From DASZMJ01 sp035551935 (lineage in GTDB: Bacteria > Planctomycetota > Planctomycetia > Isosphaerales > Isosphaeraceae): 13,157 nt of DNA. Numbering within the stretch: position 1 is the stretch's first letter; each line of letters opens with the position of its first letter. Made by a program: the position numbers and the translations under genes. The notes beneath the pieces are model-generated. The model was not told the DNA's origin. It did not search any database and was given only the letters and a program-made list of their open reading frames with translations. Positions 1 through 6,021 of this stretch are shown in pieces. The stretch covers positions 1 through 13,157 of the forward strand of contig DASZMJ010000627.1 of assembly GCA_035551935.1 (NCBI GenBank), written 5' to 3'.

Positions 1-59
1 CGGGCGGCGAACTGGGCGGGCGTCAGCTTGGTCGTGGTCGTCTTCGTAGTCGTGGTCAT
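1..59 (-). CDS. N-terminal fragment of an unidentified protein (runs off the left edge)
   Basis: An ATG on the minus strand at 59 opens a frame that stays open to the window edge. The visible 19 residues read MTTTTKTTTTKLTPAQFAA, a threonine/lysine-rich low-complexity start followed by a more ordinary sequence. A GAGG lies about 10 bases upstream of the ATG on the minus strand, which fits a ribosome binding site. The gene is divergent from tyrA, and the 586 bp between them is non-coding. Too little is visible to assign a family. The Thr/Lys run looks like a flexible tail and not a signal peptide. The call rests only on the start codon, the GAGG and the lack of another gene here. Confidence 0.45.
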   Translation of the reverse strand, partial: MTTTTKTTTTKLTPAQFAA

Positions 60-214
60 GATCGTCGGACCTCATCACAGGAGCCGTGCACTCGGTTGGA
101 ACCGGGCGGTCGTCGCACCAGTCGCGATCCTCGTTGCCTTATAATCTCGTTTCCGGCGCCGAAAATTATTCCCGAATTCCGGCTTTTTTTCGCGGAATCC
201 TCGGCGACCGGCCC

Positions 215-328
215 CGGGTGGCACGCCCTGAGTCCTCGAAGGGCGTGGTCCCCGGGCCCTCGGGTGGCACGCCCAGCAAAGGGCGTGGTCCCCGGGCCGA
301 CCACGCCCTTTGCAGGGCGTGCCACCCG
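215..328. repeat. Composite palindromic repeat: two direct half-units plus one inverted half-unit
   Basis: Half-unit A (215-258) and half-unit B (261-298) both begin CGGGTGGCACGCCC and end AAGGGCGTGGTCCCCGGGCC. They differ in the linker: 10 bases in A and 4 in B. Half-unit C (299-328) is the inverted form. B (261-290) and C (299-328) pair at 29 of 30 positions around an 8-base CCCGGGCC loop. A could pair with C instead, with an internal loop from its longer linker, so two mutually exclusive structures are possible. No T-run follows, so it is not a classical terminator. It looks like a dispersed REP-type extragenic palindrome; copy number elsewhere cannot be seen from here. Confidence 0.8.
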
Positions 329-351
329 ACGCGCGGACCGGGGCGACGCCC

Positions 352-454
352 CTCTTCGGAACCCGAAGCGCCCGAGAGGGCCTTCCACATCGCGGGAGAA
401 GTCCCGCCGGTCGGGAGTTTGGTCGCCCTCGCGGGCGCTTCGGGTTCCGAAGAG
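352..454. repeat. 29-bp inverted repeat with a nested small hairpin
   Basis: Arms at 352-380 and 426-454 match at 28 of 29 positions, with core CTTCGGAACCCGAAGCGCCC in the left arm. The 45-base spacer carries its own 6-bp stem: GCGGGA (392-397), loop GAAG, TCCCGC (402-407). Folded as RNA, or extruded as DNA, it would be a long stem topped by a smaller hairpin. A short GGGGC/GCCCC stem at 340-352 abuts the left arm. The element has no coding content and lies between the composite palindrome and the tyrA promoter. It may be a non-autonomous repeat; no transposase or target-site duplication is visible. Confidence 0.8.
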
Positions 455-590
455 AAGACCGCGCCGGGGGCCACGGGTTGGAGGGCCAGGTCCGGGGCGA
501 CCGAGCGGGCCGGCGAGGAGAGCGGGCCGGCGGCGAGGCCATCCGCCGGGCGGGCGGCGGGAGGGGATGCTGGCCGAGGGAGGTCGGGCG

Positions 591-599
591 TGGTAAGAT
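591..599 (+). promoter_or_regulatory. Extended -10 promoter for tyrA
   Basis: TGGTAAGAT fits an extended -10 element (TG, one base, then TAAGAT, 4 of 6 to TATAAT). The expected -35 position, about 571-576, is TGGCCG and is poor, as is common for extended -10 promoters. Transcription would begin near 606, giving a leader of about 40 bases before the TTG start of tyrA. The box lies downstream of both palindromes, so these would not be part of the tyrA message if this promoter is used. Confidence 0.35.
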
Positions 600-632
600 C
601 CGGGCGAAGAAAAGCCTTCCGCCGTGGGTGAC

Positions 633-637
633 GGAGG
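633..637 (+). promoter_or_regulatory. Shine-Dalgarno site that selects the tyrA TTG start
   Basis: GGAGG is placed 8 bases before the TTG at 646, an ideal spacing. The other in-frame candidate, GTG at 628, has only a weak purine stretch (about 605-614) at long spacing. The SD therefore favours TTG at 646, which puts the Rossmann motif ten residues from the N terminus, as is usual for the family. Confidence 0.55.
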
Positions 638-645
638 ACGCGGCG

Positions 646-1515
646 TTGGAGCGGGCCGAGAACGTGGCGATCGTCGGGGTGGGCCTGATCGGCGGCTCGA
701 TCGGCCTGGCGCTGCGCGCGTGCGGGGCATCGAGGCGGGTCGTCGGCGTCGGCCGCGACGCGGGCCGGCTCGACGAGGCACGGCGGCTGGGGGCCATCGA
801 CGCGGCGTCGACGAGCCTGGCCGACGGCGTGGCCGGGGCCGACGTCGTGGTCGTCTGCACGCCGGTCTCAAGGATCGCCGCCGACGTCCGCCAGGCCGCC
901 GCGGCGGCGCCGGCCGGGGCGCTGGTCACCGACGCCGGCAGCACCAAGCGGGGCATCGTCGCGGCCGTCGAGGCCGACGACCGCGCCCGACGGGCGTTCG
1001 TCGGCGCCCACCCGATCGCCGGCTCCGAGCGCCGCGGGGCCGCGTACGGGCGGGCCGACCTGTTCGAGGGGCGGGCCTGCGTCCTGACCCCCACCGACCA
1101 GACCCCCGACGACCGCCTCGAGCACGCCCGCGACTTCTGGGAAGGCATCGGCTGCCGGGTCACGACCATGAGCCCGTCGGCGCACGACGACGCCTTGGCG
1201 CTGACGAGCCACCTGCCGCACGCCGTGGCCGCGGCCCTGGCCGCGACCGTGCCGGCCGACCGGCTCCCCCTGGCCGCCGGCGCCTATCGCGACGGCACCC
1301 GCGTCGCCGGGGCCGACCCGGGGCTCTGGGCCGCCATCCTCGCCGCCAACCGCGGCCCGCTGCTCGAGGCGCTGGCGCAGCTCGACCGCCAGCTCGCGGC
1401 CCTCCGGGCCGCCCTGGAGGACGGCGACGAGCCGTGGCTCCGCGACTGGTGGGCCGCCGCCCGCTCCCGACGCCGCCTCTACGACGGCCTGGAGGCGCTC
1501 GACGACGCCGACTGA
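646..1515 (+). CDS. tyrA: Prephenate dehydrogenase (tyrosine biosynthesis)
   Basis: Predicted to oxidise and decarboxylate prephenate to 4-hydroxyphenylpyruvate with NAD(P)+, in the cytoplasm. Counting from TTG at 646, the protein has 289 residues. An N-terminal Rossmann fold carries GVGLIGGS (11-18). The conserved GAHPIAGSE (120-128) contains the candidate catalytic His122. TSHLPH (187-192) and DGTRVAGADPGLW (216-228) are typical of the helical dimerisation/substrate domain. There is no ACT or chorismate mutase domain, so this is the short monofunctional form, possibly without tyrosine feedback through an ACT domain. A start at GTG 628 would add six residues. An upstream in-frame extension exists but reads through palindromic repeats and is not credible. 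Arogenate as substrate cannot be excluded by eye. Confidence 0.93.
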   Translation: MERAENVAIVGVGLIGGSIGLALRACGASRRVVGVGRDAGRLDEARRLGAIDAASTSLADGVAGADVVVVCTPVSRIAADVRQAAAAAPAGALVTDAGSTKRGIVAAVEADDRARRAFVGAHPIAGSERRGAAYGRADLFEGRACVLTPTDQTPDDRLEHARDFWEGIGCRVTTMSPSAHDDALALTSHLPHAVAAALAATVPADRLPLAAGAYRDGTRVAGADPGLWAAILAANRGPLLEALAQLDRQLAALRAALEDGDEPWLRDWWAAARSRRRLYDGLEALDDAD

Positions 1516-1517
1516 CC

Positions 1518-1546
1518 TTGACGGCCGGCCCGAGAGCCATTGTGAT
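1518..1546 (+). promoter_or_regulatory. Promoter for purSL, directly after tyrA
   Basis: TTGACG (1518-1523, 5 of 6 to the -35 consensus) is separated by exactly 17 bases from TGTGAT (1541-1546, 4 of 6 to the -10 consensus). The -35 begins two bases after the tyrA stop. Transcription would start near 1553 and leave about 185 bases of 5' leader before the purSL TTG. A small GGGCG-GAGA-CGCCC hairpin lies at 1550-1563, at the expected transcript start. I see no recognisable purine riboswitch in the leader. Confidence 0.45.
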
Positions 1547-1723
1547 CGTGGGCGGAGACGCCCGTCGTGCCATCCGGACGGACTGGGAACCGTCGACCTT
1601 TCTGCAACGGACTTGGTGAACCTCAAACGCCGGCCTCGCCCCTCGGTCTTCGGAAGTTCCGCGAACCCCGCGCTTAACCGCTCCGAGCCCACCGACCGGC
1701 CCGCGGCCGTGCCCTCCGCCGAG

Positions 1724-1728
1724 AGGAG
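1724..1728 (+). promoter_or_regulatory. Shine-Dalgarno site for the purSL TTG start
   Basis: AGGAG lies 9 bases before the TTG at 1738. There is no ATG or GTG in the right frame close by, and the PurS-like fold begins about seven residues after this TTG, so the SD and the domain boundary agree on the start. Confidence 0.6.
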
Positions 1729-1737
1729 CCGCACGCT

Positions 1738-4700
1738 TTGGCCGAGACGCAACGACTCTGGCAGCTCCGCATCGAGCCCGCCGCCGGCCGCGCCGACCTC
1801 GAAGGCAAGCGCGTCGCCGCGGAGGCCGTCGACCTCGGCCTGCCCGGCCCCTTCGAGATCGAGGCCAGCCGCGGCTTCCTGATCGAGGGCCCCCTGTCCC
1901 GCGACGACGTCCGCCGCGCCGCCGAGGAGGCGCTGGCCGACCCCGTCGCCGAGTCCTTCGCCGTCCACCGCCGCGGCTCGTTCACCGCCGAGCGGTTCAA
2001 CTACGAACTGTCGCGGTGGTCGGCCGTCACCGCCGCCGAGAAGGCCGTCGCCATCACGATGGATGAGGTCTTCCCCGACGCCCGCCAGATCAAGCTGACG
2101 ATCGACCCCGACTCCGAGCGGTTCAAACTCGTCGTCGACGGCCGCGAGACCGAGTTCCCCGACTTCGGCTGGATGGGCCCGCGCGAGGCGACCCGACGAT
2201 TCCTCGAGATGGTCCGCGACGCCGAGACCGCCGACGAGCGCGCGATCCCGGCGATCGTGCCCCAGGACGTGCCGCTGTCGAAGCGGGACTACGAGATCAA
2301 TTTCAAGCTCCTGACCGAGATCCGCCGCGACCACGACCTCCAGGACCGCCCGGGCCTCGACGTCTTCGTCATGCTCAAGCCCGGCGTCACCGACCCCGAG
2401 GGCGAGAGCGCCTACAACCTCCTCCGCGACCTCGGCTACCCGGTCCGCGGCGTGCGATCGGTGCGCACTTACCGCATCCGCGAGGGGTTCGTGGAGGACC
2501 AGCTCTACCCCCTCCTGCGCAGGGTCCTGGTCAACGACGCGATCGAGCAATTCCACATCGGCGACATCGTCCTCAAGGGCCTCGGCGAGGGGACGCCGTA
2601 CACGTTCAAGCTCGTGAATGTGCCGATCCGGGACATGGACGACGAGGCCCTCGCGAAGGCCAGCCGCGCGGGGCAACTGGCGCTGAGCCTCGACGAGATG
2701 CGGGCCGTCCGCGACCACTTCGAGGCCCTCGGCCGCGACCCGACGGACTGCGAGCTCGAGACGATCGCCCAGACCTGGAGCGAGCACTGCTCGCACAAGA
2801 CGCTGCGCGGCAAGGTCCGGTTCCGGGGCGAGGTCATCGACAACCTCCTGAAATCGACGATCTTCAAGGCGACCGAGGCCCTGGACCCCGACTGGCTGGT
2901 CAGCGTCTTCAAGGACAACGCGGGGGTCGTGAAGTTCGACGACGACCACGACGTCTGCTTCAAGGTCGAGACGCACAACCACCCCTCGGCGATCGACCCC
3001 TACGGCGGCGCCAACACGGGGCTCGGCGGCGTGATCCGCGACCCGCTCGGCACCGGCCTGGGGGCCAAGCCGATCTGCAACACCGACGTCTTCTGCGTCG
3101 CCCACCCCGACACCGACCCGACGATCGTCCCCCCCGGCATCATCCACCCGAGGCGCATCCTCGAGGGGGTCGTCGCCGGGGTCCGCGACTACGGCAACCG
3201 CATGGGCATCCCCACCGTCAACGGCGCGCTGGTCGTCGACGGCGCGTTCTGGGCCAATCCGCTGGTCTTCTGCGGCACGGTCGGCGTCCTGCCGGCGGGC
3301 AAGGCGCACAAGGAGGTCCGGCCCGGCGACCGGATCGTCGCCGTCGGCGGCCGGACCGGCCGCGACGGCATCCACGGCGCCACGTTCAGCTCGCTGGAAT
3401 TGAGCGGCAAGAGCGAGGAGCTCTCCGGCGGCGCCGTCCAGATCGGCAACGCGATCACCGAGAAGATGGTCCTCGACGTCGTCCTCCGCGCCCGCGACGC
3501 CGGCCTCTTCCGCTCGATCACCGACTGCGGCGCCGGCGGCTTCAGCTCCGCCGTCGGCGAGATGGGCGCCGGGCTCGGCGCCGAGGTCGACCTGGAGAAA
3601 GCACCACTCAAATATACAGGTCTATCCTACACAGAAATCTGGATCTCCGAGGCCCAGGAGCGGATGGTCCTGGCCGTGCCGCCCGAGCACCTGGCGGAGT
3701 TGCAGGCCCTCTGCGCCCGCGAGGGGGTCGAGGCGACGGACCTGGGCCGGTTCGTCGACTCGGGGCGGTTGACGCTCCGCTTCGAGGGGAACGTCGTCGC
3801 CGACCTGGCGATGGACTTCCTCCACGACGGGCGGCCGGCGGTCGTCCGCGAGGCGACGTTCGAGATGCCCGAGGAGATCACCGTCGAACTGCCCCCGGAT
3901 GGCGAGGACAAGACGGATCAACTCTGGGCGATCCTCGAATGGTGGGACGTGGCGAGCAAGGAGTGGATCGTCCGCCAGTACGACCACGAGGTCCAGGGGC
4001 GGACCGTGATCAAGCCGCTCGTCGGCGTCGAGGACGACGGCCCCGGAGACGCGGCGGTCGTCCTGCCGGTGCGCGACTCGACGATGGGCCTGGCCGTCGC
4101 GTGCGGCATCTGCCCGCGGTACGGCTGGATCGACCCCTACGCCATGGCCCTCTGCGCCGTCGACGAGGCGATCCGCAACGCCGTGGCCGTCGGCGCCGAC
4201 CCGTCGCGGATCGCCCTGCTCGACAACTTCTGCTGGGGCACGCCCGAGGACCCCGAGGTGCTCGGCTCGCTCGTGCTGGCCGCGCGGGGCTGCCACGACG
4301 CGGCCATCGCGTACAGGGCCCCGTTCATCTCGGGCAAGGATAGCTTGTACAATTCGTTCACGCGCGACGGTGAAGTCATCTCGATCCCCGGCACCTTGCT
4401 CATCAGCGCCATCGGCCGGGTGCCGGACGTCCGCCGCTGCGTGACGATGGACCTGAAGGAGCCGGGGAACCTGCTCTTCCTCGCCGGCCTGACGAAGACG
4501 GAGCTCGGCGGCTCGACGTGGCTCGTCACCTTCGAGATGGAGCTGGCCGGCCGCGCGCCGAAAGTCGACCTGGAGCAAGGGCCGAGGCTGGCGCGGGCGG
4601 TCTTCGAGGCGATCTCGGCGGGCCTCGTCCGCGCCTGCCACGACCTGAGCGACGGCGGGCTGGCCGCCGCGCTCGCCGAGATGGCCATCGCCGGCGGCCT

Positions 4701-5004
4701 CGGCCTCGAGGCCGACCTGGCCGCGGTGCCGAGGGCCGACGACGCCGCCAACGACGGCGTCTTGCTGTTCTCCGAGTCGCCGTCGCGCTACCTCCTGGAA
4801 GTCCGCCCCGAGGCCGCCGACGCGCTCGCCCGCCTCTTCGACGGCCTGCCGATCGCCCGGATCGGCGCCGTCACCGGCGGCGACGACGAACCCCAGGTGG
4901 TCGTCCGCGGCCTCGACGGGCCCCCCGCGATCGACGCGCCCGTCAACGAGCTGAAGTCCTTCTGGCAACGCCCGCTCCACCCCCCGGCGCGGGAGGATGA
5001 TTGA
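1738..5004 (+). CDS. purL: Phosphoribosylformylglycinamidine synthase, fused PurS-PurS-PurL form
   Basis: Catalyses the ATP-dependent conversion of FGAR to FGAM, step four of purine synthesis. The 1088-residue protein has two N-terminal PurS-like domains (about 7-77 and 207-277; the second contains LKPGVTDPEGESAYNLLRDL), joined by a linker. The PurL body follows, with SEHCSHKT (348-355), ETHNHPSAI (411-419), DCGAGGF (596-602) and, in the second half, HDLSDGGL (968-975). The C terminus ends soon after the second AIRS-like half and has no glutamine amidotransferase triad. Ammonia must therefore come from a separate PurQ, not in this window. The length lies between small PurL (about 740) and full-length PurL with glutaminase (about 1300). 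Start is TTG at 1738, supported by AGGAG. Residues 621-634 are encoded by unusually A/T-rich codons. Whether both PurS domains contact PurQ is unknown. Confidence 0.94.
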   Translation: MAETQRLWQLRIEPAAGRADLEGKRVAAEAVDLGLPGPFEIEASRGFLIEGPLSRDDVRRAAEEALADPVAESFAVHRRGSFTAERFNYELSRWSAVTAAEKAVAITMDEVFPDARQIKLTIDPDSERFKLVVDGRETEFPDFGWMGPREATRRFLEMVRDAETADERAIPAIVPQDVPLSKRDYEINFKLLTEIRRDHDLQDRPGLDVFVMLKPGVTDPEGESAYNLLRDLGYPVRGVRSVRTYRIREGFVEDQLYPLLRRVLVNDAIEQFHIGDIVLKGLGEGTPYTFKLVNVPIRDMDDEALAKASRAGQLALSLDEMRAVRDHFEALGRDPTDCELETIAQTWSEHCSHKTLRGKVRFRGEVIDNLLKSTIFKATEALDPDWLVSVFKDNAGVVKFDDDHDVCFKVETHNHPSAIDPYGGANTGLGGVIRDPLGTGLGAKPICNTDVFCVAHPDTDPTIVPPGIIHPRRILEGVVAGVRDYGNRMGIPTVNGALVVDGAFWANPLVFCGTVGVLPAGKAHKEVRPGDRIVAVGGRTGRDGIHGATFSSLELSGKSEELSGGAVQIGNAITEKMVLDVVLRARDAGLFRSITDCGAGGFSSAVGEMGAGLGAEVDLEKAPLKYTGLSYTEIWISEAQERMVLAVPPEHLAELQALCAREGVEATDLGRFVDSGRLTLRFEGNVVADLAMDFLHDGRPAVVREATFEMPEEITVELPPDGEDKTDQLWAILEWWDVASKEWIVRQYDHEVQGRTVIKPLVGVEDDGPGDAAVVLPVRDSTMGLAVACGICPRYGWIDPYAMALCAVDEAIRNAVAVGADPSRIALLDNFCWGTPEDPEVLGSLVLAARGCHDAAIAYRAPFISGKDSLYNSFTRDGEVISIPGTLLISAIGRVPDVRRCVTMDLKEPGNLLFLAGLTKTELGGSTWLVTFEMELAGRAPKVDLEQGPRLARAVFEAISAGLVRACHDLSDGGLAAALAEMAIAGGLGLEADLAAVPRADDAANDGVLLFSESPSRYLLEVRPEAADALARLFDGLPIARIGAVTGGDDEPQVVVRGLDGPPAIDAPVNELKSFWQRPLHPPAREDD

Positions 5005-5047
5005 TCGACTCGACGTCCGCATCCCCTTGGCGAATCGCACCGAGATC

Positions 5048-5052
5048 AAGGA
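5048..5052 (+). promoter_or_regulatory. Shine-Dalgarno site that selects the NYN-protein start
   Basis: AAGGA sits 7 bases before ATG 5060. The alternative ATG at 4997 overlaps the end of purSL (ATGATTGA), but its GGGAGG directly touches the start codon, leaving no spacer. The NYN fold begins at MLRFVTFVDGSN, encoded from 5060, so the downstream start is preferred. Confidence 0.55.
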
Positions 5053-5059
5053 CAGAGAC

Positions 5060-5899
5060 ATGCTAAGATTCGTGACATTTGTGGATGGTTCGAATCTCGA
5101 CGGCGTCCTGAAGCACCTGAACCTGCGGGTGGACGACTACGGCTCGTTCTACCGCCACGTCTTCGAGCAGGCGGTCCGCGACTGGGGGCGGACCTTCGCC
5201 GAGGGGGCCCCGTGGCCGCCGGCGCAGCACTCGCGGATCTACTGGTACGTGGTCGGCAAGATGGACGAGTGGGACCTCAGCGACCCGAAGGCCGAGGCCC
5301 GGCTCCGCAGCCGCTTCGAGCTGAACCCGCGGCTCCGCGACAGCTACATGGAGGAGATCGCCCGCCGCAAGCCCGAGCTGCCCAACGGCCAGCCCCGGCT
5401 CGACGAGGCCTGGGCCCTCTGCTTCGCCGAGGCCCGCGAGTGGTACGACGGCAAGCGCCGCGCCCTGGAGCGCAAGAAGCGGTTCTACCACGGCGTCCAG
5501 GCCGCGACCGACTTCGTCGAGATCCGCCAGGAAGGGCACTGGAAGGTCGACCTGCTGCACCACACGCTCAACGAGAAGGGGCTCGACACCAGCCTCGCCG
5601 TCGACATGATCGCGCTGGCCGACACCTACGACGCGGCCCTCCTGATCTCGGGCGACGCCGACGGCATCCCCGGCATCAACTACGTGAAGGGCCGCGCCAA
5701 GCACGTCGGCGTCGTCGAGTTCCGCCGCGGCGCCCCGGCCGACTTCCCCGCCAAGGGCGCCTCGTCGCGGCTCAAGATCGCCGCCGACTTCGTCGTCCAG
5801 ATCTACGAGGCCGACCTCCTCCGCCGCAACCTCGCCTACCGCGCCGAGCCCGACTTCGCCCCCGCGTCGTCATACGCCCCGACCGAGCAAGGATACTGA
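5060..5899 (+). CDS. NYN (PIN-like) domain protein, putative RNase
   Basis: The 279-residue protein begins with a beta strand ending in FVDGSN (7-12), the hallmark of NYN/LabA-like PIN-fold nucleases, with Asp9 as the first acidic metal ligand. Further conserved acidic positions are Asp182 in LAVDMIALAD (179-188) and Asp199/Asp201 in LISGDADGIPG (195-205). Between them lies a long charged helical insertion (about 70-145) rich in Arg, Lys and Glu that may bind nucleic acid. No signal peptide or membrane segment is visible. NYN domains of this type are expected to cut RNA using Mg2+; the substrate here cannot be inferred. It follows purSL by 55 bp on the same strand and may be co-transcribed, with no obvious functional link. 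An alternative start at 4997 would add 21 residues. Confidence 0.8.
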   Translation: MLRFVTFVDGSNLDGVLKHLNLRVDDYGSFYRHVFEQAVRDWGRTFAEGAPWPPAQHSRIYWYVVGKMDEWDLSDPKAEARLRSRFELNPRLRDSYMEEIARRKPELPNGQPRLDEAWALCFAEAREWYDGKRRALERKKRFYHGVQAATDFVEIRQEGHWKVDLLHHTLNEKGLDTSLAVDMIALADTYDAALLISGDADGIPGINYVKGRAKHVGVVEFRRGAPADFPAKGASSRLKIAADFVVQIYEADLLRRNLAYRAEPDFAPASSYAPTEQGY

Positions 5900-5905
5900 G
5901 GGATG

Positions 5906-6018
5906 CGGAATGCGGATTCCAAAGAGCTGAGCCCGAAGGGTATGGCACAGATGCGAGGTTTTCCCCTGTCTCTTTGACCTCTGCCATCGGACCTCTGCCA
6001 TCAGGAATCCGCATTCCG
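5906..6018. repeat. Inverted repeat filling a convergent intergenic gap
   Basis: Perfect 15-bp arms CGGAATGCGGATTCC (5906-5920) and its complement (6004-6018) enclose 83 bases. The interior holds a 13-base direct repeat, GACCTCTGCCATC, at 5976-5988 and 5990-6002. It also has a split complementary match to ATGGCA...GAGGT near 5943-5958. The element begins 7 bases after the NYN-protein stop and ends 3 bases before the end of the dehydrogenase gene, so it occupies the whole space between two converging genes. It could act on both transcripts as a 3'-end structure, but has no T-run typical of an intrinsic terminator. It resembles a small non-autonomous repeat. Confidence 0.7.
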
Positions 6019-6021
6019 AAA

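Larger units (their letters stand above)
60..645. other. Non-coding leader region between divergent genes, rich in palindromes
   Basis: No frame here looks like a real protein; the long open frames are arginine/proline/glycine-rich by-products of high GC. From left to right it holds: an A/T-rich patch (about 138-192) with a perfect TATAAT at 140-145 on the plus strand and a T7 run at 184-190; a composite palindrome (215-328); a 29-bp inverted repeat (352-454); a G-rich stretch with a 13-base direct repeat, GAGCGGGCCGGCG, at 503-515 and 520-532; and an extended -10 box at 591-599 before tyrA. The A/T-rich patch is the likely site of the promoter for the minus-strand gene starting at 59, but no good -35/-10 pair is visible in that direction. 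Confidence 0.6.

Noticed and set aside
158..190. Terminator-like hairpin followed by seven T on the plus strand
   Set aside because: The stem is imperfect (GCCG plus AATT with an internal loop), and no plus-strand gene ends here. It is probably just an A/T-rich promoter region.
215..454. CRISPR-like array from the repeated CGGGTGGCACGCCC units
   Set aside because: Only two direct copies plus one inverted copy, with no regular unique spacers and no cas genes.
310..645. In-frame N-terminal extension of tyrA
   Set aside because: It would translate through the palindromic repeats and past the likely promoter at 591-599; the family starts close to the Rossmann motif.
1553..1737. Purine riboswitch in the purSL leader
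   Set aside because: No recognisable three-way junction or conserved loop sequences could be found by eye.
868..3375. Long minus-strand open frame (about 835 codons) opposite tyrA and purSL
   Set aside because: It is a by-product of GC-rich codons. The translation is a Val/Asp/Gly/Ala/Leu monotony without motifs, and it spans two well-identified genes and the gap between them.
3622..5061. Long minus-strand open frame opposite purSL
   Set aside because: Same low-information composition; purSL on the other strand has all family motifs.
5772..6014. Minus-strand open frame of 80 codons overlapping the convergent repeat
   Set aside because: It reads through the inverted repeat and into the end of the NYN gene; there is no SD and no family resemblance.
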